A stretch of 64,000 nt of DNA, taken from contig JAQXDW010000113.1 of NCBI GenBank assembly GCA_029251165.1, positions 112,442 to 176,441 on the forward strand, written 5' to 3'. The translations under genes and the position numbers were made by a program. The notes below the pieces were generated by a model, which ran no database searches, was not told the origin of the DNA, and worked only from the letters and a program-made list of their open reading frames with translations. This DNA is from Myxococcota bacterium (GTDB taxonomy: Bacteria; Myxococcota_A; UBA796). The stretch's first letter is position 1. Each line of letters begins with the position of its first letter. Shown here in pieces: positions 52,075 to 61,539 of this stretch.

Positions 52075-53015
52075 TGCCAGAAATCAGCCTCGTCGTCCCG
52101 GTCTTTGACGAAGAAGACAACCTCCGCGATCTCCACCAGGCCATCACCGATGCCCTGACCGGGATGTCGTATGAGGTCCTCTACGTCAACGACGGCTCGG
52201 TTGATCGCAGCGCAGCGGTCCTCGACGAGCTGGCGCGAGCAGACACCCGCGCGCGCGTCATTCATTTCGTCCGAAACTACGGACAGACCGCTGCCTTGAC
52301 CGCCGGCATCCGCAACGCACGGGCCCCGATTCTCGTCACGCTCGACGCGGACATGCAGAACGACCCCGCAGACATCCCGCGCATGATCGATATGCTGGAC
52401 GAAGGCTGCGATGTGGTCTGTGGATGGCGCAAAGATCGCAAGGACAACACCCTCACCCGCACCCTGCCCAGCAAGGCTGCAAACTGGCTCATCAGCCGCC
52501 TCTCCAACGTCCCGCTGCACGACTATGGCTGCACACTGCGGGTCTACAAGCGGGAGTTCATCAAGGACATCCCACTCTACGGTGAGATGCATCGGTTCAT
52601 CCCGATCTATGTGACCTGGGCAGGAGCCCGCCTCACCGAGGTGCCGGTCCGACACCATCCCCGCACTCAGGGAGTCAGCAAGTACGGACTCTGGCGGATC
52701 CCCAAGGTGCTGCTGGATCTGACCACCCTGAAGTTCCTGCGTGACTTCTTCGTCACACCGATCTACTTCTTCGGCTGGCTTGGGATCTTCCTGGTGGCCG
52801 GCGGGAGCCTGGCGATGGCCAGCGCGCTGGCGGCATACCTGACCGGCGCGGAGGGTCTGGCGATCGGCCTGATGGTGCTCGGCCCCCTGCTCGCGAGCCT
52901 CGGCCTGGTGGAGATTACGCTCGGCATCATCGCCGAGGTCCTCATCCGGATGCACTACGAGCTACAGCACAAGGAGCCATACCGAATCGGCGAGACCCGA
53001 AACATGGAGGCCTGA
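52074..53015 (+). CDS. GtrB/DPM1-like family 2 glycosyltransferase
   Basis: 313 residues. GT2 N-terminal domain: EISLVVPVFDEEDNLRDL, LYVNDGSVDRS, ILVTLDADMQNDP (DxD) and HDYGCTLRVYK. Two C-terminal membrane helices (FFGWLGIFLVAGGSLAMAS and a second pair) fit polyprenyl-phosphate sugar transferases such as GtrB and ArnC. It should load a sugar onto undecaprenyl phosphate for envelope modification. It starts on the lipoprotein stop (TGATG) and overlaps the asparagine synthetase the same way. Confidence 0.9.
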   Translation: MPEISLVVPVFDEEDNLRDLHQAITDALTGMSYEVLYVNDGSVDRSAAVLDELARADTRARVIHFVRNYGQTAALTAGIRNARAPILVTLDADMQNDPADIPRMIDMLDEGCDVVCGWRKDRKDNTLTRTLPSKAANWLISRLSNVPLHDYGCTLRVYKREFIKDIPLYGEMHRFIPIYVTWAGARLTEVPVRHHPRTQGVSKYGLWRIPKVLLDLTTLKFLRDFFVTPIYFFGWLGIFLVAGGSLAMASALAAYLTGAEGLAIGLMVLGPLLASLGLVEITLGIIAEVLIRMHYELQHKEPYRIGETRNMEA

Positions 53016-54856
53016 TGTGCGGAATTGTCGGCGGCTACGCTGCGGAAGGACTCGACCCAGCGCCGCTTGAGGGCATGCTTGCCAGCCTGACCCACCGAGG
53101 CCCCGACGAGGCCGGACTCAAGTCCTTCGGTCCTCCCAGCCGTCCCTACGCTGTGCTCGGCGCGCGTCGGCTCGCGATAGTCGATGTCGAGGGCGGACAG
53201 CAGCCAGTCAGCGACCCGTCCGGGCGGTATCAGATCACGCTCAACGGTGAGATCTACAACCACAACCAGCTCCGGCGTGAGCTGTCCGCTTCTGGGGTCG
53301 AGACAGTCAACGACTCAGACACTGCCCTGGTCGCCAGCATCCTCGCGGCGATGCCAATGGACCGAGCCCTCAGTCGCCTCCAGGGGATGTTCGCGCTCGC
53401 CATCCTCGATACCGCAACCAAGACCCTCACCCTCGTCCGAGATCGCATCGGGGTCAAGCCCCTGTATTGGTCTCAGCTGGGCGGGATGGTGCTGTGGGGA
53501 AGCGAGCTGAAGGCGCTGCATCGGCACCCTGCCCTGCCCCGCCGGCTCAGCGATGCTGCGGTTCGCGCCTACCTGATGTTCGAGTACATCCCCTCGCCCA
53601 GCTCGATCTGGGCAGACGTGGAGAAGCTGGAGCCAGGCTGCCTGCTGCAGGTCAGCCCAGCAGGAATCACCCGGCGGCGATGGTGGACACCGCCAGCCAT
53701 CAGCGAGTCTCACGGCGGCAGCCTGCTGAAGTGGACCAAGTCGATCCGAGGTGCGCTGGGTGTCGCGGTAAGCAGCCGAATGGAGGCCGATGTCCCGGTC
53801 GGCTATCTGCTGTCTGGGGGACTGGACTCCTCCCTGGTCGCTGCGCTGGCAGCCGGACAGCAGCGCACACCGATCCAAACCTTCTCAATGAAGGTCGATG
53901 CCCCAGGCTTTGACGAGTCCAGCCATGCCGCCGCTGTCGCTGCCGCGCTCGGTGCACAGCACCACACCGGCACGCTGAGCGCCGCGGACCTTCCCCGGCT
54001 CCTCGACCGCATCACAGCGACCCTCGACGAGCCGCTGGCGGACAGCTCTCTGGTCGCCACCTGGGCGCTGATGGCGATGGTGCAGGAAGCCGGACTGAAG
54101 TGCGTCCTGTCTGGAGATGGCGCAGACGAGTCCTTCGCCGGCTACCCGACCTACCTCGCACACCGCCTCGCAGGATTCGCGGGCCCTGCCCGTGGCATCC
54201 TCTCCAGCGCCCTCAGTCACTTCCCAGTGCGTCATGAGGGAGTCACGCTTGACTACATGGCTCGGCGCTTCCTCGATGGCCTCAGCCACCCCTGGGCGCG
54301 TCGCCATCAGATCTGGATGGGGGCGTGGCTGCCAGAGGAGCTGTCGGTCGAGGCGGAAGATTGGGCCATCGTAGCGGCCCACGCCGCAGCAGCCGGCCAG
54401 GATCCGGTCGCACGTGCGATGTACCTCGACCAGCGCCTGTACCTGCCGGAGGGTGTCCTGGTGAAGGTCGATCGGGCGAGCATGGCGCACGGCGTCGAGG
54501 TCCGCAGTCCGTTCCTCGACTACCGACTCGTCGAGCTGGCCGCAGACGTGCCGCTGGAGATGAAGCGCGCGGGTCGGCAGAGCAAGATCGTCCTCCGACA
54601 GGTCGCACAGGGGCTCCTGCCCCCAGCCATCCTCAAGCGCCGCAAGAAGGGCTTCGGGACACCAATCGGCCCATGGCTCAGAGATCCATGCCAAGGACTG
54701 CTCGATGGACTACCGGAGGCCCTGGAGTCCTGGATCTCACCAGACACGACCCGTCGCTGCATTGCAGAGCACCGCGACGGCATCGCCGATCATCGCCGAC
54801 GACTGTGGAGCGGGATCGTCCTGGCACGGTGGCGCGACGGTCCCTGGGGCATGTAG
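53015..54856 (+). CDS. asnB: Glutamine-dependent asparagine synthetase (AsnB family)
   Basis: 613 residues, family length. N-terminal class II amidotransferase with nucleophile Cys2 (MCGIVGGYA) and LTHRGPDE; C-terminal synthetase with the PP-loop SGGLDSS near residue 270 and LSGDGADESFAGY. It makes Asn from Asp, ATP and Gln, but members in glycosyltransferase operons often amidate sugars or peptides of surface polymers. The TGATG overlap with GT2 favours such an envelope role here; free asparagine synthesis is the other option. Confidence 0.9.
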   Translation: MCGIVGGYAAEGLDPAPLEGMLASLTHRGPDEAGLKSFGPPSRPYAVLGARRLAIVDVEGGQQPVSDPSGRYQITLNGEIYNHNQLRRELSASGVETVNDSDTALVASILAAMPMDRALSRLQGMFALAILDTATKTLTLVRDRIGVKPLYWSQLGGMVLWGSELKALHRHPALPRRLSDAAVRAYLMFEYIPSPSSIWADVEKLEPGCLLQVSPAGITRRRWWTPPAISESHGGSLLKWTKSIRGALGVAVSSRMEADVPVGYLLSGGLDSSLVAALAAGQQRTPIQTFSMKVDAPGFDESSHAAAVAAALGAQHHTGTLSAADLPRLLDRITATLDEPLADSSLVATWALMAMVQEAGLKCVLSGDGADESFAGYPTYLAHRLAGFAGPARGILSSALSHFPVRHEGVTLDYMARRFLDGLSHPWARRHQIWMGAWLPEELSVEAEDWAIVAAHAAAAGQDPVARAMYLDQRLYLPEGVLVKVDRASMAHGVEVRSPFLDYRLVELAADVPLEMKRAGRQSKIVLRQVAQGLLPPAILKRRKKGFGTPIGPWLRDPCQGLLDGLPEALESWISPDTTRRCIAEHRDGIADHRRRLWSGIVLARWRDGPWGM

Positions 54857-54870
54857 CCGCAGGAAGCCGC

Positions 54871-55110
54871 TCAGATCTCTGCCGACTCTGCAGCCTTCTT
54901 GCCGACCAGGAAGCCCGCGATGAGGAGAACAACGCCCAGCATCATCGCCAGCCCGCCCAGCGGGGTCACGATCATCCCGAACGGACCGAGCTCGCTCAGC
55001 GCAGGGTCGTTCATCATCGCGAGCATGAAGATGCCCGCCGGAAGGGCGAGCAGTGAGAAGAGGCAGCTGCAGCCGCCGCAGCCCATGAGTGGCTTCGAAG
55101 CATTGGACAT
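54871..55110 (-). CDS. Small membrane protein, unknown
   Basis: 79 residues, two membrane helices (CLFSLLALPAGIFMLAMM and GMIVTPLGGLAMMLGVVLLIAGFLVG) after a Cys/Gly-rich start (LMGCGGCSC). No family recognised. Ends 15 bp from the convergent asparagine synthetase. Upstream, 80 bp separate it from the Ala-rich repeat gene. Confidence 0.6.
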   Translation of the reverse strand: MSNASKPLMGCGGCSCLFSLLALPAGIFMLAMMNDPALSELGPFGMIVTPLGGLAMMLGVVLLIAGFLVGKKAAESAEI

Positions 55111-55190
55111 CGCGATGTTCCTCGGTCAACCGGGTTCGGGCCGAACGTAGCGGATCCGCCGCTTTTGTCGAGGAACATCCTTGATATTGG

Positions 55191-56702
55191 TCAACTACGA
55201 GAGACGAACCAGGCGCGGGCGTCGGCGAATGCAGAGACCAGAGACTCGCTGCCGAGATCCATCCAGAGGAGGTAGTCGCTGGCGTCTGTGACCACATGGG
55301 CCGCCACCAGCTCTCCCTGTCCGACGTGGTCCAGCGCATGCAGGACCGAGGCAACGCTCACCGCGCGCTCCAGCCGTCCCTCAATGAGGAACTTCGCCCG
55401 ATGGGCCTTCCAGAGTGCCTTGAGGACCTCGCGCTCGTCGGTGACGATGGCGTTGGCGACGTAGAAGGTTCCGACCCCTGGAAGCCAGGCTGGGATGAGC
55501 TCCTGGATCTTGTCGGTCAGCGCGCTGGCCTTGCGACGGATCTCATCCGCGGCGCGCTCCTCTGCGGCTTGCGCCTCTCGGCGTGCCGCCTCCCGTGCAG
55601 CCTCCAGGGCATCCTGCGGACGGCGCGCACGCGCAGCGAGGGCCTCGAGGCGACTCAGCGGCTTTGCCGGCTCAGCCTTCACCGGGGCCGGTTCGGGCTG
55701 GGCACCCTGCGCTTTCGCAATCGCAGCCGCGGCGACGGCTCTGGCGATCTCAGCCTGCGCGGCGGCAGAGGGAGCATCGGGGTCTGCGGGGCGCTCTCCC
55801 TTGGCCTTCGCGATGGCAGCCGCAGCGACCGCCTTTGCGATCTCAGCCTGCTCAGCGGTGGGCTCGTCAGGCTGGGGCGCTGCTGCACGGGCTTTCTCCA
55901 TCGCGGCGGCGGCAAGCGCCTTTGCGATGGCAGCCCGCGAGGCCTCTGCGTCCACGGCCTTCTGGCGCTCCAGCTCTTCAGCGTGCCGAACACCCTCGGC
56001 AGCAGCCGCCGCCCGAGCAGCCGCCAGGGCATCAACCTGACGGGGGGCACGACCCGCGAGCCCCGCGAGCCTTGAGACAGGCTTTGCAGGCTTGGCAGGC
56101 TTGGCAGGCTTGGCAGCAGCCTTGGCCTTCGCGATGGCAGCCGCAGCGACCGCCTTTGCGATCTGAGCCTGCTCAGCGGTGGGCTCGTCAGGCTGGGGCG
56201 CTGCTGCACGGGCCTTCTCCATCGCAGCGGCGGCAAGTGCCTTTGCGATGGCAGCCTGCTCAGCGGCAGATGGCACTTCAGGCTCGGGGTTCACTGCAGC
56301 CTGCGCCTTCGCCAGCGCAGCCGCAGCGACCGCCTTTGCGATCTGAGCCTGCTCAGCAGCAGACGGCCGCTTCTCCTGCTCCTTGTGGGGCGGACGAAAG
56401 ATCTGCGAGCGCCGGGCCGGACGCTCTGGGATGGCCGGAGCGACCATGCTCTGAGCCTCACCAACCGACAGCTCATCGGTGTGAATGGTGACCTCAAGAA
56501 CCTCCTCGCTGATCGGCGGGGCCGGCATATCTGGAGGCGGTGAGAAGACCGGGTCGGTCATGTCCACATGCCCGCCAGGAATCGGTGCAGTCAGCTCCTC
56601 GTCTTCCTCGAAGTCGTGCTCGAACGGATCATCTCCGACCGCATCGGGGATGTCGAAGAAGAGACTGGAGAGCGGATCGAAGCCCTTGTTCTGGTTGCTC
56701 AT
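55191..56702 (-). CDS. Ala-rich helical repeat protein
   Basis: 503 residues. Acidic N terminus (~1-95, DDPFEHDFEEDEEL). Then about six copies of a ~22-residue Ala/Lys helix of the type EQAQIAKAVAAAAIAKAKA, broken by PKPAKPAKPV and charged spacers. Finally a folded C-terminal domain (~395-503, PGVGTFYVANAIVTDEREVL, HALDHVGQGELVAAHV) of unknown family. Histone-like Ala/Lys repeats could bind nucleic acid or form long single helices. The DNA of the repeats is itself nearly duplicated (55801-55935 and 56122-56256), a sign of recent expansion. No signal peptide. Confidence 0.65.
   Translation of the reverse strand: MSNQNKGFDPLSSLFFDIPDAVGDDPFEHDFEEDEELTAPIPGGHVDMTDPVFSPPPDMPAPPISEEVLEVTIHTDELSVGEAQSMVAPAIPERPARRSQIFRPPHKEQEKRPSAAEQAQIAKAVAAAALAKAQAAVNPEPEVPSAAEQAAIAKALAAAAMEKARAAAPQPDEPTAEQAQIAKAVAAAAIAKAKAAAKPAKPAKPAKPVSRLAGLAGRAPRQVDALAAARAAAAAEGVRHAEELERQKAVDAEASRAAIAKALAAAAMEKARAAAPQPDEPTAEQAEIAKAVAAAAIAKAKGERPADPDAPSAAAQAEIARAVAAAAIAKAQGAQPEPAPVKAEPAKPLSRLEALAARARRPQDALEAAREAARREAQAAEERAADEIRRKASALTDKIQELIPAWLPGVGTFYVANAIVTDEREVLKALWKAHRAKFLIEGRLERAVSVASVLHALDHVGQGELVAAHVVTDASDYLLWMDLGSESLVSAFADARAWFVSRS
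55801..55935. repeat. 135-bp direct repeat, copy 1 (within the Ala-rich gene)
   Basis: About 97% identical to 56122-56256 (four mismatches seen) at a distance of 321 bp, in the same reading frame. It covers one full pair of Ala-rich helix units. Confidence 0.9.
56122..56256. repeat. 135-bp direct repeat, copy 2 (within the Ala-rich gene)
   Basis: Second copy of the direct repeat at 55801-55935. The mismatches lie mostly at third codon positions. Confidence 0.9.
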
Positions 56703-56787
56703 CAGATCGCCTGTGCTGAGGGAGGTGCGGGTTACCTACTCGCCGATGAAGCCTGATGCCACAGCCAACCGCTCCTGGAAGGAGCTC

Positions 56788-57414
56788 ATGCCGCCTGGAA
56801 GAGTGCCGCTGGTTGTCGTCCGACACGGCCAGACAGCATGGAACGCCGAGCGACGGTTTCTTGGTCGCTCAGACATCGCGCTGGACGAAACTGGCATGCA
56901 GCAGGTCGAGCGCGTCAGCAGGTTCCTCAAGCCGATCCCGTTCTCCGAGGCATTCAGCAGTCCGCTGCGCCGAGCAACACAGACCGCAGCCGCCATCCTG
57001 CAAGGACGCGGACTTCCGCTACAGCTGGACCCACGGCTCGCTGAGCTTGATCAGGGTCACCTGGAGGGCGAGAAGGCGCACATCCTGCTCAGTCAGTACG
57101 GGGAGTTCTTCGCCGCCTGGCAGAAGGATCCAGCCACCTGTCGAGTCCCGGGTGGCGAGTCATTCTCAGAGTGCCAGGCCAGAGGAGTGGAGGCCTTCAC
57201 AGCGATCGCTCGTCAAGGACATCCTGGAGCCCCGATCCTCATCGTGACCCACAACATGCTCATCAGAGCCGTCGTCTGCGCGATTCGCGGCCTCCCGCTC
57301 TCACGGTTTGGAGACATCGAGCAAGACAATACCGCCGTCAACCTGTTCTCTCATGGTAACGATGGCTTCGAGATTCACAGCATCAACCAGCAGCCTTCGC
57401 CAGCGTCTCCTTGA
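56788..57414 (+). CDS. Histidine phosphatase (phosphoglycerate-mutase-like)
   Basis: 208 residues. I chose the ATG at 56788 because AAGGAG sits five bases upstream. Catalytic RHGQTAWN near the start, then SSPLRRATQTAAAIL, LAELDQGHLEGE and the second catalytic His in ILIVTHNMLIRAV. The pattern is that of CobC/GpmB-type phosphatases, which remove phosphate from small metabolites (for example alpha-ribazole phosphate); substrate uncertain. Its 3' end overlaps the convergent DsbD gene by 32 bp. Confidence 0.88.
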   Translation: MPPGRVPLVVVRHGQTAWNAERRFLGRSDIALDETGMQQVERVSRFLKPIPFSEAFSSPLRRATQTAAAILQGRGLPLQLDPRLAELDQGHLEGEKAHILLSQYGEFFAAWQKDPATCRVPGGESFSECQARGVEAFTAIARQGHPGAPILIVTHNMLIRAVVCAIRGLPLSRFGDIEQDNTAVNLFSHGNDGFEIHSINQQPSPASP

Positions 57415-60124
57415 CGAGAGCTGGCGTGATGACCTCCGGCAGCGGGATCGGGGCCATGGCCGGGTCTGCCGGAATCACCAGATAGAACGGCACGCCAGCC
57501 TTGCCATACCGCTGCAGCCAGGTGGTGATGGTCGCGTCCTTGTTGGTCCAGTCCGCCTTCAAGGGAATCACACCATTATCAGCCATGCTGGTACGGATTG
57601 AGCGGGTGTTCAGGATGGTCTTCTCGTTGACCTTGCAGGTCAGACACCACTCTGCGGTGAAGTCAATGAACACCGGACTGCCGGCCTGAGCGGCGACAGA
57701 CTCCTCAGTGAAGTGAACCCAGGGGATCTCGTCAAGCTCGCCGGGGTTGTCTCCCCAGACCTCGGCAGCATCGAGCTTGTCGGTGGTGACCTGAGTGGTG
57801 ATCTCGCCCTCGGCAAATTCGAGTTCAAGGAACAGGAATCCGCCCAGTGCAGAGATGACGACTGCACCGATGAAGGCACTGAGCTGGTGTGAGGTGGGGT
57901 GAATCGGTCCCCCCCAGCGCCCAAACACCCAGGAGCCAATGCCGACAAAGACCAGGAACGCCAGGAAGCCAGTCATGCCATCCTGGCCAGTCTGAGCACC
58001 CAGGACATCCACCAGCCAGACCGTGGTGGCGATGAGGGTGAAGCCAAGGAGCTGCTTGAAGGACTCCATCCATGCACCAGGACGGGGCATGATCTTGATG
58101 AGCGCCGGGACGAAGGCGATGACCAGGAACGGAAAGGCGAGACCGAGACCAGCAACGGCGAAGAACAGCAGGATGCCGGCTGCCGGCAGCGAGAACGCAA
58201 AGCCCATGCCGGTGCCGAGGAATGGTGCAGAGCACGGTGTCGCCAGGAGGGTCGCGAACACACCGGTGAGGAAGTACCCAGCGAGCCCCTCCTTGGCGGA
58301 AGCCTCAGAGGCCTGATTGGCCCCAATGGCGGGAATCTCAAAGACTCCAAACAGGCTGAGTCCAAAGACGAACACGATGGTCGCGAGGGCCGCGACATAG
58401 GCTGGATACTGGAACTGAAAGCCCCAGCCGACGTCGGCGCCGGTGATGCTCTTGATCACCAGGACGCCGACCGCAAGCGTGAGAAAGCTTGCGACGATGC
58501 CTCCAGAGTACGCCAGCCCAGCGACCTGCCGATCGCGGTTGGAGATGTCCTGCTGTCCGACGAGGCTGTAGAGCTTGAGCGTCAGCACCGGCAAGACACA
58601 GGGCATGATGTTGAGGATGAGGCCGCCGACAAACGCCATACCGAGCGCGGCGATGAAGCTCGTTCCACCCTCTGCTGCCGGAGCCGCCTCGGTGACCTCA
58701 GCCCCCTCGCCGCCGTCCGCAGGTGTCGGCCCTGCGTCCGCAGCGGCAACCGTCCAGGGAAGCGGAATCGTCGTCTCGACTGCGACCGGCGCGCCGTCGA
58801 GCTTGACCTGAAGCAGGCCACCGATGACCTCGCCCTCAGGCAGCGGGTCGCCGTCGTACAGCTCATAGGTCTCGGCGATGATGGTGACGAGCACTGCGCC
58901 CGCCTCCGTGGCCTGAACTGAGGCCTCGTGCAGAAAGAAGCTGCCCTCGACGATCGGAGTAAACGCCGGCCAGGTGCCCTCGGTCTGCTCCGCCGTCAGC
59001 GCATGACCGGCCTCCGGGGTGAGCAGGATGGTGGTCTGAAAGCGCTCCTCAGAGCCGACTGCAGCGACCGACAGGGCCGACTCAACGGTGAAGCCGGTGG
59101 CATCTGCGGCCTGGACCGGATGGCGGGCAGCATAAGCGTCAAAGAGCGTCGAGAACCGGCTGCTGACGTCGGCCTCACCGACCGTGAGCAGCAGGCTCAG
59201 CTCAGCGCTTCCGGGGATGCACTGGAGCTCACAGACCAGCCACTGGGCGCTGGCCTTGACCGCGTACTCGCCTGCAGCAAGGCCCGCGGGAAGGGTGACC
59301 TCGGAGAACAGCATGTTCTCGTTGTCGTAGCCGTAGCTGATGATCCCAGAGACGTCATAGCGGTGGGGAATCGCGAAGACTGCCGGTGCTGCCGTTGCGC
59401 CCTCGGGAAAGGTCCACGTGATCTCCAGGGGCTTGCCGACCTCGCCGGGGCTGCGCCAGTACGTGTGCCACTCCTCAGCCTGCTCGAGGTGAACGCCGAG
59501 GCGGACCATGCTTCCAGGTGCAACAACGTCCTTGTCCGACAGCAGACGGGCGACGACCGGATGGGGCTTGTCGCCATCCATCTTGCGGAACTCAGCCCCA
59601 TCGGGCAGCCCGGTGAAGTCGACCGGCGCGGTGCTCGGGGCCGCAGCGGTACCACCTACCGAGTTGACAAGGGCGGTCGGCTCGGCGGAGCGCACCGAGA
59701 CCGGAACGCTGACCTCTTCTGTGCGCGGCATGAAGCAGAGCGTGTCGAGGCAGGCCTGATAGCGAACCGAGAAGAGCGGAGCGAAGTCGCCGGGCGTGCT
59801 GGCGGTCACCGCGACCTGGACGATGGCGTCGAGATCGTACTGCTCGCGATCGCTTCCAGGGCTCGCCGGGTCCGGCTTCATCAGACCGGGAGGCAGATCA
59901 GGGGTACCGAGGCTCAGGCCATCGGCACTGAGCACCTCGACGTGCAGCATGTCCTTGTAGACATGAAAGCCCGGGGGCACCACGATGCTGATCTCAAGCA
60001 CCCCAGCAGCACCCTCATCAAGAGCCGCAGGTGCGGTCTGAACGGTGACGAGGTTCTGCGGTGTGGCGTGTGCCGGATGGACAAGTCCCGCGAGGGCTAT
60101 CAGCAGTACAAAGAGGTTCATCAT
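57383..60124 (-). CDS. DsbD/ScsB-type thiol-disulfide reductase with two N-terminal domains
   Basis: 913 residues, much longer than DsbD (~565). In order: signal peptide (MMNLFVLLIALAGLVHPAHA); an nDsbD-like domain with redox pair CLDTLC (residues ~30-145); a ScsB-like domain with WHTYWRSPGEVGKP and CELQC (~165-330); a further beta domain; eight membrane helices of the DsbD/CcdA type (IMPCVLPVLTLK, ATPCSAPF); and a C-terminal thioredoxin domain with WCLTCK. It carries electrons from cytosolic thioredoxin to periplasmic partners. The double N-terminal part suggests two different acceptors. Overlaps the phosphatase gene by 32 bp. Confidence 0.92.
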   Translation of the reverse strand: MMNLFVLLIALAGLVHPAHATPQNLVTVQTAPAALDEGAAGVLEISIVVPPGFHVYKDMLHVEVLSADGLSLGTPDLPPGLMKPDPASPGSDREQYDLDAIVQVAVTASTPGDFAPLFSVRYQACLDTLCFMPRTEEVSVPVSVRSAEPTALVNSVGGTAAAPSTAPVDFTGLPDGAEFRKMDGDKPHPVVARLLSDKDVVAPGSMVRLGVHLEQAEEWHTYWRSPGEVGKPLEITWTFPEGATAAPAVFAIPHRYDVSGIISYGYDNENMLFSEVTLPAGLAAGEYAVKASAQWLVCELQCIPGSAELSLLLTVGEADVSSRFSTLFDAYAARHPVQAADATGFTVESALSVAAVGSEERFQTTILLTPEAGHALTAEQTEGTWPAFTPIVEGSFFLHEASVQATEAGAVLVTIIAETYELYDGDPLPEGEVIGGLLQVKLDGAPVAVETTIPLPWTVAAADAGPTPADGGEGAEVTEAAPAAEGGTSFIAALGMAFVGGLILNIMPCVLPVLTLKLYSLVGQQDISNRDRQVAGLAYSGGIVASFLTLAVGVLVIKSITGADVGWGFQFQYPAYVAALATIVFVFGLSLFGVFEIPAIGANQASEASAKEGLAGYFLTGVFATLLATPCSAPFLGTGMGFAFSLPAAGILLFFAVAGLGLAFPFLVIAFVPALIKIMPRPGAWMESFKQLLGFTLIATTVWLVDVLGAQTGQDGMTGFLAFLVFVGIGSWVFGRWGGPIHPTSHQLSAFIGAVVISALGGFLFLELEFAEGEITTQVTTDKLDAAEVWGDNPGELDEIPWVHFTEESVAAQAGSPVFIDFTAEWCLTCKVNEKTILNTRSIRTSMADNGVIPLKADWTNKDATITTWLQRYGKAGVPFYLVIPADPAMAPIPLPEVITPALVKETLAKAAG

Positions 60125-60200
60125 CGTGAAGATCCGCTCGGGAGGGAGTGTGACTGTACCTATATAAGCGCGCGGCCACCCACAGGTTACAGGCACAGCC

Positions 60201-60887
60201 ATGTCCAACACCCTGTCCGATGTGGTGGTCGTCATCCCAGCGCTGAACGAGGAGGCAAGCCTGCCCCGCGTTCTGGCAGACCTCCCAGAGGTTCGCACCG
60301 TCATCGTGGTCGACAACGGCAGCACTGATCGCACCGTCGAGGTCGCAGAATTTGGCGGCGCCGAGGTCATCTCGGAGCCCCGTCGAGGGTACGGGTCAGC
60401 CTGCCTCGCCGGAATCCGACGCGCTGCGGACCTGGAATGTCAGATCCTTGTCATCCTCGATGCAGACTACTCCGACCATCCCGAGGATCTTCTCCTCCTG
60501 GTCGAGCCCATCGCACAGAATCGCGCAGACATGGTGCTCGGAGACCGCACCCGACTGGCAGAGCCTGGCGCCCTGCTGACTCACCAGAAGTTCGGCAACC
60601 ACCTCGCCACCTTCCTCATCCACCGCATCACCGGTCACCGCTACAGAGACATGGGACCGTTCCGTGCGATCCGGATGTCATCGCTGCTGGCGATGGAGAT
60701 GGAGGACCTCAATTACGGCTGGAACGTCGAGATGCAGATGAAGGCAGCCTACGCCGGGCTGCGCATCGAAGAGATCGCGGTGCGATACCGAGCCCGAATC
60801 GGGGTGTCCAAGATCAGCAGCACCGTGCGCGGAAGCGTCAAGGCCGGGGCCAAGATCATCTACTCGACCTGGCGCTACGCCCAGTGA
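60201..60887 (+). CDS. DPM1-like family 2 glycosyltransferase
   Basis: 228 residues. GT2 core: VVVVIPALNEEASLPRVLAD, VIVVDNGSTDRT, EPRRGYGSACLAG, LVILDADYSDHP (DxD) and DMGPFRAIR. No membrane helix, like short dolichyl/polyprenyl-phosphate mannosyltransferase relatives. It probably moves a sugar from a nucleotide sugar to a polyprenyl phosphate. The stop overlaps the DUF2064 start (GTGA); the two are coupled and often occur together. Confidence 0.9.
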   Translation: MSNTLSDVVVVIPALNEEASLPRVLADLPEVRTVIVVDNGSTDRTVEVAEFGGAEVISEPRRGYGSACLAGIRRAADLECQILVILDADYSDHPEDLLLLVEPIAQNRADMVLGDRTRLAEPGALLTHQKFGNHLATFLIHRITGHRYRDMGPFRAIRMSSLLAMEMEDLNYGWNVEMQMKAAYAGLRIEEIAVRYRARIGVSKISSTVRGSVKAGAKIIYSTWRYAQ

Positions 60888-61516
60888 CCCCCCCGGTCGG
60901 TCGCATCGTCATCATGACCAAGGAGCCCGCCGCAGGTCGGGTCAAGACGCGCCTTGCACCCGCGCTCATTGACGGTGGAAGCGAGCGCATCCATGTCGCC
61001 CTCGTGGAGGAAACCATCCGGCGCGCACGCTCCACTGGGCTGCCCTGCACCGTCAGCCTCTCAGGGAGTCTCTCCAGCCCATTTGCTGACAGACTTCGTG
61101 AGGCCGGGCTGACCGTCGAGCTTCAGGCGAGCGGAGACCTCGGCGAGCGGCTGGCTGCCGCCCTGGCTGGCCCTGGACGTCGGCTGGTCCTGGGAACCGA
61201 CACCCCCATCTTTGAGCCCGACTGGCTGCTCGCTGCGCTCCATGCCCCAGCCCCGGTGGTCCTCGGCCCTTCCGACGACGGCGGCTACTGGATGATGGCG
61301 CTAGATGCCCCCTGCCCGGGCTTGTTTGAAGACATCCCGTGGTCCACCGACGCGGTCGCAGCGACTACAATGCGCCGAGCGGCAGCCCTTGGCCTCGCCG
61401 TGACCACCGCGCCCACCTGCTACGACATCGACGAGCCTGCTGACCTCCGGCGTCTCCTCGATGATCCACGCTGTCCGCCCCAGCTCCGCACCATCGCCGC
61501 TCAGCAGCTCCGCTGA
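60884..61516 (+). CDS. TIGR04282/DUF2064 nucleotidyl- or glycosyltransferase-like protein
   Basis: 210 residues from the GTG at 60884. GRIVIMTKEPAAGRVKTRLAPAL is the family signature, followed by RRLVLGTDTPIFEPDWLLAAL and VVLGPSDDGGYWMMALD. It has a GT-A-like nucleotidyltransferase fold; some members were annotated as arsenosugar glycosyltransferases, but the general activity is unknown. Overlaps the upstream GT2 by 4 bp, so the two act in one pathway. mpl follows after 23 bp. Confidence 0.88.
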   Translation: MTPPVGRIVIMTKEPAAGRVKTRLAPALIDGGSERIHVALVEETIRRARSTGLPCTVSLSGSLSSPFADRLREAGLTVELQASGDLGERLAAALAGPGRRLVLGTDTPIFEPDWLLAALHAPAPVVLGPSDDGGYWMMALDAPCPGLFEDIPWSTDAVAATTMRRAAALGLAVTTAPTCYDIDEPADLRRLLDDPRCPPQLRTIAAQQLR

Positions 61517-61539
61517 GTCCAGCCCCCGAGTCCCGCTCC

